50,669 nt of DNA. It comes from an uncultured Bacteroides sp. Its GTDB lineage: Bacteria; Bacteroidota; Bacteroidia; Bacteroidales; Bacteroidaceae. The stretch spans positions 1 to 50,669 of the forward strand of contig CAUEFX010000026.1 of the NCBI GenBank assembly GCA_958477465.1, written 5' to 3'. The notes beneath the pieces are model-generated. The model worked only from the letters and a program-made list of their open reading frames with translations. It did no database searches and was not told where the DNA came from. The position numbers and the translations under genes are program-made. This document shows, piece after piece, positions 1 to 8,774 of the stretch. Positions within the stretch are counted from its first letter, which is position 1. Every line of letters starts with the position of its first letter.

Positions 1-73
1 TTTAAATATTTAACCTTTTAACAAGAGTTATACTGTAAGATTGTATATAGTTACCAAATGAAGAAACTTCGGG

Positions 74-125
74 TCAGTTTTTATACTTGGGGATTTAACA
101 TTACGTTATGCGTATAATTTAGCAA
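74..125 (+). repeat. 52-bp dispersed repeat, copy 1 (inverted relative to 37792-37844)
   Basis: This stretch matches the reverse complement of 37792-37844 over its full length, apart from one inserted C in a run of C residues in the second copy. Similarity ends abruptly on both sides. It lies in the non-coding first 290 bases, ahead of the NADH pyrophosphatase gene. Function unknown. Confidence 0.85.
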
Positions 126-155
126 ATGATCTGTCACCCGCATTGCATATTTTTA

Positions 156-163
156 TACCTTTG
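156..163 (+). promoter_or_regulatory. Putative Bacteroides -7 element (TACCTTTG)
   Basis: TACCTTTG is an exact match to the Bacteroides -7 consensus TAnnTTTG. It lies about 130 bases upstream of the NADH pyrophosphatase start. No clear TTTG -33 partner is visible, so the assignment is tentative. Confidence 0.45.
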
Positions 164-290
164 TCCGAAATTTGTTTCTCACTTGATCTTATTGCAAATG
201 AATGCAATGAAAAAATATTTTCATGAAAAACATGTACGTGTCACAACAATAACAGTTTAATGAAAAAGAATTAAAAAAGTTATTTAAAAG

Positions 291-1073
291 ATGAGTAAAC
301 TAATAGCTACCTGGTGGATCATTTTCTACAAAGACCAGTTATTACTTAAAAAAACAAATAACGGATTTTCAATCCCCTGTGCCGAGCAAGCTCCGGTCTC
401 TATTTCTCCGGAAACGAACATACATGAAATATGTATTCTGGAAGGACACCCCTGTAAAGCCATCGCTATCGATCATCCGGTCATAGAATCAGATGAATAC
501 ACGATGACCGGGCTGCGTGCTTCTTATGATTTTATCCCGTTAAGACAATACCGGATTGCCGGAAAGGCCGTAGAGATTCTACATTGGGACCGCAACAGCC
601 GTTTCTGTCCTGTGTGCGGCACAGCAATGGAACAAAAAACACCTATCATGAAAAGATGTCCCCAATGTGGGAAAGAGATGTACCCTTCCATATCTACGGC
701 AATATTAGTTCTGATCCGTAAAGAAGACAAATTATTATTGGTACATGCACGCAATTTCAAAGGTACATTCTACAGCCTTGTAGCCGGTTTTCTGGAAACC
801 GGAGAAACTCTGGAAGAATGTGTCGTACGCGAAGTGAAAGAAGAAACCGGGCTGGATATAAAGAACATCACCTATTTTTCCAGCCAGCCTTGGCCGTATC
901 CCAGCGGACTGATGGTAGGGTTTATCGCCGATTATGCAGGTGGAGAACTCACATTGCAGGATGAAGAGCTAAGCTCCGGAGCCTTTTATACCCGAGACAA
1001 ATTACCGGAACTGCCCCAAAAACTCAGCCTGGCAAGAAAAATGATAGATTGGTGGATAGAAAACGGAAAATAG
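291..1073 (+). CDS. nudC: NADH pyrophosphatase (Nudix hydrolase)
   Basis: A 260-residue protein with the NudC layout. A four-cysteine zinc ribbon (CPVCG then CPQCG, about residues 107-128) is followed by the Nudix box GFLETGETLEECVVREVKEE and the NudC signature SQPWPYP about 15 residues later. Members hydrolyse NAD(H) to NMN(H) and AMP, and E. coli NudC also removes NAD caps from RNA. The SQPWPxP motif separates NudC from generic Nudix enzymes. The gene stands alone and converges on the phosphosugar mutase gene, with a hairpin between them at 1347-1389. The length is normal for the family. Confidence 0.93.
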   Translation: MSKLIATWWIIFYKDQLLLKKTNNGFSIPCAEQAPVSISPETNIHEICILEGHPCKAIAIDHPVIESDEYTMTGLRASYDFIPLRQYRIAGKAVEILHWDRNSRFCPVCGTAMEQKTPIMKRCPQCGKEMYPSISTAILVLIRKEDKLLLVHARNFKGTFYSLVAGFLETGETLEECVVREVKEETGLDIKNITYFSSQPWPYPSGLMVGFIADYAGGELTLQDEELSSGAFYTRDKLPELPQKLSLARKMIDWWIENGK

Positions 1074-1452
1074 CCCAAGCAAAGGCCACGAAGTACACAT
1101 AAACTACAAACGAACAACTTATGAATGAAATGAAAACAGTATTCATCCTCCAAAAGTATCAATAAACCCATGTATCTTCGTGACCTGCTTTTAAACATCC
1201 TCGCGAGTTATTCTATGACAGTGAGTTCTTTCAAATTCATGCACATAGAACAACGTTTAACACAGAATGATTAAAACCGATAGACTAAAGAAACAAAAAG
1301 AATACAAAAAAGAGAGGCAATGTATCAGAACCATAAAGATAAAAGAAAGAGCCGTATCATTACTCAATACAGAGTTTGATACGGCTCTTCTATATTTATT
1401 TAGCAGTTACAATCTGCTACTTCTCGGAGGGGCATTTCCGTAAGAGAAGTAC
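1074..1452. other. Intergenic region between convergent genes
   Basis: About 380 bases without a credible gene. It contains a loose inverted repeat (around 1079-1098 and 1171-1190, sharing a CACGAAG core) and the strong hairpin at 1347-1389. Short open frames here overlap these structures and show no protein-like character. Confidence 0.6.
1347..1389. terminator. Bidirectional hairpin terminator of the GAGCCGTATCA family
   Basis: A 13-bp perfect stem (AAGAGCCGTATCA at 1347-1359, its complement at 1377-1389) closes a 17-base loop, with A-rich sequence before it and a T-containing stretch after it. It sits between the convergent nudC and mutase genes. Nearly the same sequence, in the other orientation and including the loop, occurs at 8083-8125 between another convergent pair. 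Confidence 0.8.
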
Positions 1453-3204
1453 TCAGATACCGAGTGATTTCATCACAGCTTTGATTTTTTCATCTGCAGC
1501 GGCATTGGCACCGGCAAAACAATTGCGGCAACCCATCTCCCCTTTCACTTCGATATAGAACTTAATCTTAGGTTCTGTTCCTGAAGGACGGATAGATACC
1601 TTACCGCCATCTTGAGTGAAATACTGAAGTACATTCGACTTATCCGGCATGTCGATCGGAGTCACGCGGCCGTCTTCATCAATCTGTTTCAACGTCTGGA
1701 AGTCTTTCCAAAGGATTACCTTAGAATCGGCCAGTTCACGCGGAGGATTATTACGGAAGTCAACCATCATTTGCTTGATTTCCTCTGCACCGCTCTTACC
1801 CGGTTTCACCACGCTAATACCCTTTTCTTTAGAGAAACCATATTCCACATAGATATCCAGCAACAATTGATACAATGTTTTACCATTGTCTTTCGCCCAT
1901 GCAGCAATTTCAGAAATCAGACAGCAGGCAGATACGGCATCTTTATCGCGTACAAAATCTTCGGCAAGGAAACCGTAGCTTTCTTCACCACCGCCGATAT
2001 AAACCTGCTTGCCTTCACGCAGACGAATCTCGCGGGCAATCCATTTAAAGCCGGTATAGCAATCGAGCATCTCGATACCGTTCTTCTCGGCTATTTTCTT
2101 GATGAGCTCGGTAGTAACAATCGTTTTTACAACAAACTCTTTCCCTGTCATCTTGCCCAGTTTCTTGTACTGGGTAATGATATAATAAAGATACATCAAG
2201 CAAGTCTGGTTACCATTGATAAGTACCCATTCGCCCTTATCGTCCTTGCAGGCAATGCCCACACGGTCGGCATCAGGATCACTCGCCATCACCAGGTCGG
2301 CATCGATTTCCTTAGCCAGATTGACAGCCATAGTCAATGCTTCGGCATTTTCGGGATTCGGAGAAACAACTGTCGGGAAGTTGCCATCCTTAATCATCTG
2401 TTCGGGAACTGTATGAACATTCTCAAAGCCCCACATTTTCAATGCGCGCGGAATAAGCATCATACCCGTACCGTGAATCGGAGTATAAACGATCTTCATG
2501 TCTTTCTGGTGAGCGATGGCCTCCGGATCGATAGAGACAGTCTTAACCTTTTCCAAATAAGGTTTGTCAATGTCTTCACCGACAATCTGAATCAAACCAG
2601 CATCAGAATCACCCCGGAATTTAATGTCGGCGGCAGAAGTGATCTTATTCACTTCATCGATAATACCTTTATCATGCGGCGCCAATACCTGCGCACCATC
2701 ATCCCAATAAGCCTTATAACCGTTATATTCTTTCGGATTATGAGAAGCTGTCAGAATTATACCGCTTTGGCAACCGAGGTGACGGATGGCAAATGACATT
2801 TCCGGAGTGGGGCGCATATCTTCGAACAGATATACCTTGATACCGTTAGCTGCAAAAATATCTGCAGATATTTTTGCAAAAAGATCACTGTTGTTGCGGC
2901 AGTCGTATCCTACCACTACGGAAATTTGCGGAATATCTTTAAAATTGGCATTCAAATAGTTGGAAAGCCCTTGAGTGGCAGCCCCTACCGTATAGATGTT
3001 CATGCGATTGCTGCCTACGCCCATGATACCGCGCAGACCACCTGTACCGAATTCCAGATCTTTATAGAACGCTTCTATCAATTCGGTTTTATCTTCATTC
3101 GCCAGCATGCGTTTCACTTCAGCCTGAGTTTCGGCATCGTATGCCGGGGTAAGCCATTTTTCAGCTTTCTCAGTCACCTGCTTGATGAGTTCCTGATTTT
3201 CCAT
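1453..3204 (-). CDS. Phosphoglucomutase/phosphomannomutase (alpha-D-phosphohexomutase)
   Basis: 583 residues, of the long phosphohexomutase type. The phosphoserine loop is TASHNPKEYNGYK (about residue 153), the metal-binding loop is DPDADRVGIA (about 308), the sugar-binding loop is GGGEESYG (about 401), and the phosphate-binding loop RPSGTEPKIKFY lies near the C-terminus. These cover all four domains. It interconverts hexose-1- and hexose-6-phosphates for glycogen and cell-surface sugar synthesis; the preferred sugar cannot be read from sequence. A cysteine-containing insert, MGCRNCFAG, sits near the C-terminal end. A TACATTTG promoter element lies about 50 bases upstream. No operon partner. 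Confidence 0.93.
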   Translation of the reverse strand: MENQELIKQVTEKAEKWLTPAYDAETQAEVKRMLANEDKTELIEAFYKDLEFGTGGLRGIMGVGSNRMNIYTVGAATQGLSNYLNANFKDIPQISVVVGYDCRNNSDLFAKISADIFAANGIKVYLFEDMRPTPEMSFAIRHLGCQSGIILTASHNPKEYNGYKAYWDDGAQVLAPHDKGIIDEVNKITSAADIKFRGDSDAGLIQIVGEDIDKPYLEKVKTVSIDPEAIAHQKDMKIVYTPIHGTGMMLIPRALKMWGFENVHTVPEQMIKDGNFPTVVSPNPENAEALTMAVNLAKEIDADLVMASDPDADRVGIACKDDKGEWVLINGNQTCLMYLYYIITQYKKLGKMTGKEFVVKTIVTTELIKKIAEKNGIEMLDCYTGFKWIAREIRLREGKQVYIGGGEESYGFLAEDFVRDKDAVSACCLISEIAAWAKDNGKTLYQLLLDIYVEYGFSKEKGISVVKPGKSGAEEIKQMMVDFRNNPPRELADSKVILWKDFQTLKQIDEDGRVTPIDMPDKSNVLQYFTQDGGKVSIRPSGTEPKIKFYIEVKGEMGCRNCFAGANAAADEKIKAVMKSLGI

Positions 3205-3250
3205 TTAGATTGTTATTTATTGGTTAATGATTCATTATCTCTATAAGTCA

Positions 3251-3258
3251 CAAATGTA
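3251..3258 (-). promoter_or_regulatory. Putative -7 element for the phosphosugar mutase gene
   Basis: On the minus strand this reads TACATTTG, an exact TAnnTTTG match, 47 bases upstream of the mutase ATG. No clear TTTG -33 element at the expected distance. Confidence 0.5.
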
Positions 3259-3396
3259 AAAGAATTAAATAAGAAATCCTAATAAATAAATGAATATTGT
3301 GCGAATGCGATAATGGCCGATACATTAATCGGCATACGGCTTTCAGCACTGTACATCCATATATCGAATAATTATTTCATGTTACAGATCGAGCAA

Positions 3397-5034
3397 CTAT
3401 TTCACTTTGTAACGTTCACCTGTTTGTTTTACATATTCTTCAAGAAAATCTTTCGGATACCCCGGACGGACTACACCGGCAGGCTGACCGATAGAATTTC
3501 GTTCGAACTTGCCGTCCTTCATCTTACGGATTACCCCGTCGGCATATTTTACTATAATAAACTCTCCCAGACGTTTCCAGGTATCAAAAGTACTCTGGGC
3601 AGTCATATTGGTATAATTAGTGAGGAAAGCCTTGGCTTCAGCCGGATTCTTCTGATAGATACGCGTAGCCATACTTTCAATGCCTTCCTGCGCTTCTTGG
3701 AAAGTACCTTCAAGCTCCTGCTGTGTGGCACGGATATCACCGATCATCAAATCATAACGCGGATATACCATATTGGACACCCAATTGAAAATCCAAAAAG
3801 AAGAATCCCAGGAGAAAGTGATATAATCGGCTCCGCCTACACGGGAATAGCATACAGGTACTTTATCCGTACAGCAGTATACCGGAGTGAATACCGTCAT
3901 ATTGGCATCATCCGTACCAAACCAAAGTACACCGCCCACCGGATCGGGCATACCGGCACGCATTTGCGCAACAAAGACAAAACCGGTTTGCTGAGTAGAG
4001 ATAGGCCGTTCATTGAAGTATTCCTGATCACCCACCTTGAAAGACAGCGGCGAAAGACGATAGGGCGTCTTATAAGGGCCGGCGCCAAAATCATTGCTGA
4101 TATCGAGAGGGGTTCCTTCATAATGGTCACGCATGGCATGCTGTACATCCTGTACGGAAATCTTACGGTTGGGTTTCACAAACAGCGGCATCGGCTCGTC
4201 TGTCTCTCCCTGTATATAAGGAAGGTATGCCTCACCCTGATCGGTAAACATATTGAAATAACTCCAGACGCGGGCTTCGCAATAACGACGGGCGCCGAAA
4301 TCGAGCGGAGCATAAGCCCGTGCAAAACTGAAATCCTTGTTCACCCCATCAAAGTATCCCTTTTCGCGGGCAAAAGAAATCACGTCCGGAGAATAAAGAC
4401 AATTCTCCTTGTCATTCATATCAAACTGCTGAATGCGAGACTGATTGGCATGAGCAGAGATACAATCATCGGGCACGCGTACGGCCACCCACACGGCACC
4501 ACGTATACCGGGACCTTTACCGATCATCTCCATAATCCATATTTCATTGGGGTCGGCAATGGTGAAAGACTCTCCCCCGCTGTAATAGCCATATTCCTGC
4601 ACGAGATCAGTCATAATCCGAATGGCCTCACGAGCTGTACGCGAACGCTGCAGACCAATATATATAAGGCTGCCGTAATCGATAATTCCGGTAGAATCCG
4701 CCAGTTCCGGACGTCCTCCAAAAGTGGTTTCTCCAATGGTGACCTGGTGTTCGTTCATATTACCTATGACATTGTAAGTCTGGCGGGCCTGCTCTATTTG
4801 TCCAAGATATTTTCCGGTATCCCACTCATAGACATCCAGCATCGTTCCTTTCTTGTAAGTAGCAGCCGGATAATGATACAACTCCCCAAACAGCCCATAC
4901 GAATCGGCGGAATAGGAAACGATGGTCGAACCGTCGGCAGAAGCATTCTTTCCGACAATGAGATTGGTACAGGCGAAAGTATCCGCCACTGCCGCCGTAA
5001 GAAAGGCAGCACAAAGAATCAGTTTCTTGTTCAT
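3397..5034 (-). CDS. Secreted C69-family dipeptidase (PepD-like)
   Basis: The preferred start at 5034 gives 545 residues and a clean signal peptide, MNKKLILCAAFLTAAVADTF; an upstream ATG at 5073 would bury it. The mature part begins at or next to Cys22 in ACTNLIVGKNASADGS, the N-terminal nucleophile motif of C69 (Ntn-hydrolase) dipeptidases, which expose this Cys by removal of the leader. Other family motifs are ANQSRI and the SWDSSFWIFNWVSN block near residue 400. Probable role: periplasmic or extracellular dipeptide hydrolysis. It follows the M23 peptidase gene by 32 bases on the same strand, so the two probably form an operon. Confidence 0.9.
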   Translation of the reverse strand: MNKKLILCAAFLTAAVADTFACTNLIVGKNASADGSTIVSYSADSYGLFGELYHYPAATYKKGTMLDVYEWDTGKYLGQIEQARQTYNVIGNMNEHQVTIGETTFGGRPELADSTGIIDYGSLIYIGLQRSRTAREAIRIMTDLVQEYGYYSGGESFTIADPNEIWIMEMIGKGPGIRGAVWVAVRVPDDCISAHANQSRIQQFDMNDKENCLYSPDVISFAREKGYFDGVNKDFSFARAYAPLDFGARRYCEARVWSYFNMFTDQGEAYLPYIQGETDEPMPLFVKPNRKISVQDVQHAMRDHYEGTPLDISNDFGAGPYKTPYRLSPLSFKVGDQEYFNERPISTQQTGFVFVAQMRAGMPDPVGGVLWFGTDDANMTVFTPVYCCTDKVPVCYSRVGGADYITFSWDSSFWIFNWVSNMVYPRYDLMIGDIRATQQELEGTFQEAQEGIESMATRIYQKNPAEAKAFLTNYTNMTAQSTFDTWKRLGEFIIVKYADGVIRKMKDGKFERNSIGQPAGVVRPGYPKDFLEEYVKQTGERYKVK

Positions 5035-5066
5035 TGTTTCTATATACTTAAATATTATTGTATTTC

Positions 5067-6722
5067 TTACCATACAAAGGTATCACGCACAGTGGTTTCA
5101 TTGCCGCAATCATCTACCGCAACCATTTCCACCACATGCTTTCCTCCCTTTTTCACACGTTTCGGATCAAGTTCACATATATATTGGGAACGGGTTAAAT
5201 TAGGTCTTCCGAATAACGCATATTTCCCGTCAATGGTTCCACGATAAGAACGGATACCGGTGGCTTTGTCCTTAATGGTGTAGACGATTTTCCCCGTACG
5301 TCCCCAGTTCTTGGAGTTGACCGGAGTAATCACAGGAGGCACCGTATCAATGGCTACCGTGTAAGTAGCCAACTCGCGGACTGTCGTTTTCATGAACCCG
5401 TTCTCATAGGTACCGCCAGCCCCGTAAAGTCCTTTGGGAGTGACACGCGCCACATAATATTTCGTTGTATCCGCCAACGGCATACGGCGCAACCCGATAC
5501 GTAACTCGCAACTGCCATGCAATGGAACAGATTTATCGTTCAACTGATATGTAAAAGCCACAGCACCGCTGTCTGCCCTCATCTGATAATTCAAGTCCAC
5601 ATCATCATAAAGCATCCCTTTGGGCACAATCAAAGTCAGACCCGGTTCCTGCAAAAAGTTGGTACGATCCCAAGCAAAAAAATACTTTTCATGATGTTGT
5701 AAGCGTTCGATCGGCTGTTTCTTTCCACGCACTATAAAACGACTTTGTGAGGTATTGCCAAACGCATCCGTCAATGTGTAGAGAAACCGGTAATCTCTTT
5801 CCTCATCGATCGTAACCAATCCCCGATTATCATTGCCTGCCTTCAGCATACGAAGCGTATTTCCCGGATCGATAAAGGACTTCATATACTGCCCGCAGGT
5901 CCAGGAATTTATCATCCGGTTCTCTTCCTGCGAGAAGTGGTCTACCGTGCTGCGGAATACTTCCTTCCCATCTACAGTCAAGACTACCGTATGCACGCCA
6001 TAACGGTTGTGCACACCGTCCATATAATCGTACGCTTTGATACCGGCTCCGATTACACCCCATGCTTCGATAGGACGCCCATTATTATTCAGAGGAAAAG
6101 CCTGGTTCTTCTGTGTCCCTTCCACAACTCCCCTACCCGGCTGCGGAAACAGCATGATACCTTCTGCCTTGGGTGCAGTAGTATCTTTGATGTGCTTTGC
6201 AAAAAACGGCATCGGATCAATATAATCACCCGAAGAGGTCTCGAATACATCCAGATGCAAATGCGGACCAAAAGAATAGCCGGTATTCCCGCTCCAGGCA
6301 ATCTGCAGACCGGCCTTTACCGGATACTCACCCGGCTCGGGAATTATTTCCACTTCATAATTTTCCTTCTCATACTGAAGATCTTCCACCCGTTTGGCTA
6401 TTGCTCCTACAAATCCGCTTAGATGGCGGTTGATAGTAGAATACCCATTGTTGTAAACCACATCGAGCACATAACCCGACCCGTGTGTGACGCGAATGCG
6501 GGAGATATACCCGTCGGCCAGTGCGCGAACCGGTTTTCCGATAACGCCGCCGGTCTTAAAATCAAGTCCGCCATGAAAATGATTGGTACGTATCTCTCCA
6601 AAGTTTCCACTCAGAGTCAAAGGAAAATCGAATGGGGGAACAAAAGACGCCTTCCGTTGTTTCTCCTGAGAGAAAGACGGTATGCAATAAATAAGCAATA
6701 AGATTGTGATATATAGTTTCAT
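5067..6722 (-). CDS. M23 (LytM-type) metallopeptidase
   Basis: From the start at 6722 it has 551 residues with a signal peptide ending near CIPSFSQ; ATGs at 6731 and 6761 are possible but place charged residues before the leader. The peptidase domain lies near the N-terminus, with the zinc ligands in HFHGGLDF and GPHLHLDVF (HxH) and a further His in TINRHLSGF. Such enzymes cut peptidoglycan cross-links. The remaining 380 residues resemble a beta-rich, Ig-like tail seen in Bacteroidetes members. It is the first gene of a two-gene operon with the C69 dipeptidase, a pairing that suggests envelope peptide turnover, though no experiment is implied. Confidence 0.9.
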   Translation of the reverse strand: MKLYITILLLIYCIPSFSQEKQRKASFVPPFDFPLTLSGNFGEIRTNHFHGGLDFKTGGVIGKPVRALADGYISRIRVTHGSGYVLDVVYNNGYSTINRHLSGFVGAIAKRVEDLQYEKENYEVEIIPEPGEYPVKAGLQIAWSGNTGYSFGPHLHLDVFETSSGDYIDPMPFFAKHIKDTTAPKAEGIMLFPQPGRGVVEGTQKNQAFPLNNNGRPIEAWGVIGAGIKAYDYMDGVHNRYGVHTVVLTVDGKEVFRSTVDHFSQEENRMINSWTCGQYMKSFIDPGNTLRMLKAGNDNRGLVTIDEERDYRFLYTLTDAFGNTSQSRFIVRGKKQPIERLQHHEKYFFAWDRTNFLQEPGLTLIVPKGMLYDDVDLNYQMRADSGAVAFTYQLNDKSVPLHGSCELRIGLRRMPLADTTKYYVARVTPKGLYGAGGTYENGFMKTTVRELATYTVAIDTVPPVITPVNSKNWGRTGKIVYTIKDKATGIRSYRGTIDGKYALFGRPNLTRSQYICELDPKRVKKGGKHVVEMVAVDDCGNETTVRDTFVW

Positions 6723-6747
6723 GCAGTACATTGTTTCTTCAAGAGGA

Positions 6748-6755
6748 CAAATGTA
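6748..6755 (-). promoter_or_regulatory. Putative -7 element for the M23/C69 operon
   Basis: Reads TACATTTG on the minus strand, 26 bases upstream of the preferred M23 start. A start site a few bases downstream would exclude the alternative ATG at 6761 and favours 6722 or 6731. Confidence 0.55.
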
Positions 6756-6947
6756 CGTCATTCCGGATAAATATTAAAATAAAGGAGTAACAAATCATCT
6801 CTCGATGAAAGGAATTATTTTTCTTTTTCATTCAGTAGATGAAGCTGTCATTTATGACAATATGCTATTAAACATTTCGCATTTCGCATTAACACACAAA
6901 CATTTTTCGTATATTCGTCCATGTTTAACCTTTAATACAGTAACGTT

Positions 6948-8042
6948 ATGATTATCGGAGTACCAAAGGAAATCAAAAACAATGAAAACCGTGTAGGCAT
7001 GACTCCATCCGGAGTTGCCGAAATTGTAAAACGCGGTCATACTGTTTACATACAGCATACCGCAGGTATCAACAGTGGTTTTCCCGATGAAGCCTATACA
7101 GCCGTGGGAGCACAGATTCTACCTACCATGGAAGAAGTATATGGCATTGCCGAAATGATTGTAAAAGTGAAAGAGCCGATAGCTCCGGAGTACAAGCTCA
7201 TTCGAAAAGGACAATTATTATTCACCTATTTCCATTTTGCTTCCGATAAAGAACTGACACTGGCTATGCTCGAAAACGGATCGGTCTGCCTGGCATACGA
7301 AACTGTAGAAAAAGCCGACCACTCCTTACCCCTGCTAATACCGATGAGTGAAGTTGCCGGTAGGATGGCTGTCCAGGAGGGAGCCCGTTTTCTGGAACGT
7401 CCGCAAGGTGGAAAGGGAATCTTATTAGGAGGTGTACCGGGAGTCAAACCGGCCAAAGTACTGATATTGGGCGGTGGCATTGTAGGAAGCAATGCAGCAC
7501 AAATGGCTGCCGGCATGGGAGCGGACGTAACCATCGCTGACATAAATTTAGCACGATTACGTTATTTGAGCGAAACGCTGCCTCCCAATGTAAAAACCCT
7601 CTACGCATCGGAATTACGTCTGAAAATGGAATTACCGACTGTAGACCTGGTGATAGGATCTGTACTCATACCGGGAGATAAAGCACCTCATCTGATCACC
7701 CGTGATATGCTGAAACTGATGCAACCGGGCACTGTATTGGTAGATGTAGCCATCGACCAGGGAGGTTGCTTCGAAACATCGCACCCGACTACCCATAGTG
7801 CCCCCACTTATATTGTAGACGGAATCGTACACTATGCTGTTGCCAATATTCCGGGTGCAGTACCTTACACATCGACTCTCGCTTTAACGAACGCTACCTT
7901 ACCATACGTGAAAGCTCTTGCCGATAAAGGTTGGCAAAAAGCCTGCGAAGACGATCCGGCTCTTGCAAAGGGACTGAACATTGTAAAAGGAAAAGTGGTA
8001 TACAAAGCTGTTGCAGACGTATTTGGGATTAGTGGAAAATGA
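6948..8042 (+). CDS. ald: Alanine dehydrogenase
   Basis: 364 residues, the normal length. The N-terminus MIIGVPKEIKNNENRVGMTP is the alanine dehydrogenase/PNT signature, with substrate-contacting Arg and Lys; the conserved His is in YFHFASDKELT (about residue 95), and the NAD-binding Rossmann loop is LGGGIVGSNAAQMAAGMGA (about 172-190) with acidic DI after it. It converts L-alanine and NAD to pyruvate, ammonium and NADH. A near-consensus TATATTCG lies about 30 bases upstream. It ends 40 bases before a strong hairpin and converges on the VOC gene. Confidence 0.95.
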   Translation: MIIGVPKEIKNNENRVGMTPSGVAEIVKRGHTVYIQHTAGINSGFPDEAYTAVGAQILPTMEEVYGIAEMIVKVKEPIAPEYKLIRKGQLLFTYFHFASDKELTLAMLENGSVCLAYETVEKADHSLPLLIPMSEVAGRMAVQEGARFLERPQGGKGILLGGVPGVKPAKVLILGGGIVGSNAAQMAAGMGADVTIADINLARLRYLSETLPPNVKTLYASELRLKMELPTVDLVIGSVLIPGDKAPHLITRDMLKLMQPGTVLVDVAIDQGGCFETSHPTTHSAPTYIVDGIVHYAVANIPGAVPYTSTLALTNATLPYVKALADKGWQKACEDDPALAKGLNIVKGKVVYKAVADVFGISGK

Positions 8043-8082
8043 TAGAATAATAATGTGTCGGTATGTCACTACCAAATCTAAA

Positions 8083-8125
8083 AAGAGCCGTATCAAACTC
8101 TGTTTTGAGTAATGATACGGCTCTT
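8083..8125. terminator. Bidirectional hairpin terminator of the GAGCCGTATCA family, second copy
   Basis: A 13-bp perfect stem (8083-8095 with 8113-8125) and a loop nearly identical to the reverse complement of the 1347-1389 element, lying between convergent ald and the VOC gene and followed by T residues on the plus strand. Confidence 0.8.
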
Positions 8126-8152
8126 TCCATAACCCCTTGGAAATACCATTTA

Positions 8153-8593
8153 TTAAAACTTCTTATCTTCTTCGAGAAGTTCCTGGCTACATTGCTCCTG
8201 CGGCAGAGGAGTAAAGAGTTCTATAAGATTTTCCTCGGGATCGCGCAGGTACAGAGTACGCATTCCCCAATCGGGCATATCCATAGGTTCACTGATAAAC
8301 ACCACCCCTTTTGCTTTCAAGGCGGCAAAGGTTTCGTCTACATTATCTACACTGAATGAAATCATAGACTTTTCGCGCATTGCAATAGGTTGCCGCTTAT
8401 CGGCATTGCCCACCGAAGGTGCCATCCAGTCGGATACAAAAAGAGCAAGGCCTTCTATTCCATCGGCTACTTTAAAACTGGCGTATCCACTATTCTCATC
8501 TCCCCAAGCCGGCTCTAATCCGAGTTGTTTGGTATAGAATTTAAAACATTTAGCGAAGTCTTTTACTAATAATCTTACATTGCTGAATTTCAC
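8153..8593 (-). CDS. VOC-superfamily (glyoxalase/bleomycin-resistance fold) protein
   Basis: 146 residues. It opens with MKFSNVRLLVKDFAKCFKFY, typical of the first beta-alpha unit of a VOC module, and ends with LRDPEENLIELFTPL, the usual metal-ligand-bearing last strand (Glu in LIEL). The middle has a second beta-alpha-beta unit, so two modules pair into one cup-shaped site. Substrate unknown; annotation as a glyoxalase would over-reach. Monocistronic and convergent with ald. Confidence 0.85.
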   Translation of the reverse strand: MKFSNVRLLVKDFAKCFKFYTKQLGLEPAWGDENSGYASFKVADGIEGLALFVSDWMAPSVGNADKRQPIAMREKSMISFSVDNVDETFAALKAKGVVFISEPMDMPDWGMRTLYLRDPEENLIELFTPLPQEQCSQELLEEDKKF

Positions 8594-8774
8594 TGTTTAC
8601 TGATTAATGGTTTATAACTTGTTTTTTGTAATCAAGATGTAAATATAATCATTCTATTGGACGGTGTTACAGAAATCCGTATTTATCTCAAAAAAAACAG
8701 GAGTAAACTACTTTTTCCACAGAAGAGCGATAGAACAAATTCCTACATAGCAAGTGACTTATTTGCCCTTCTGT

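Noticed and set aside
1612..2796. A 394-codon plus-strand frame inside the phosphosugar mutase gene.
   Set aside because: The minus strand carries all four mutase active-site loops; the plus frame has none and no start region.
3313..5247. A 644-codon open frame on the plus strand opposite the C69 dipeptidase gene.
   Set aside because: It is the complement of a gene with clear motifs and a signal peptide. The plus-strand product is rich in His, Arg and Ile without recognisable domains, typical of an antisense shadow.
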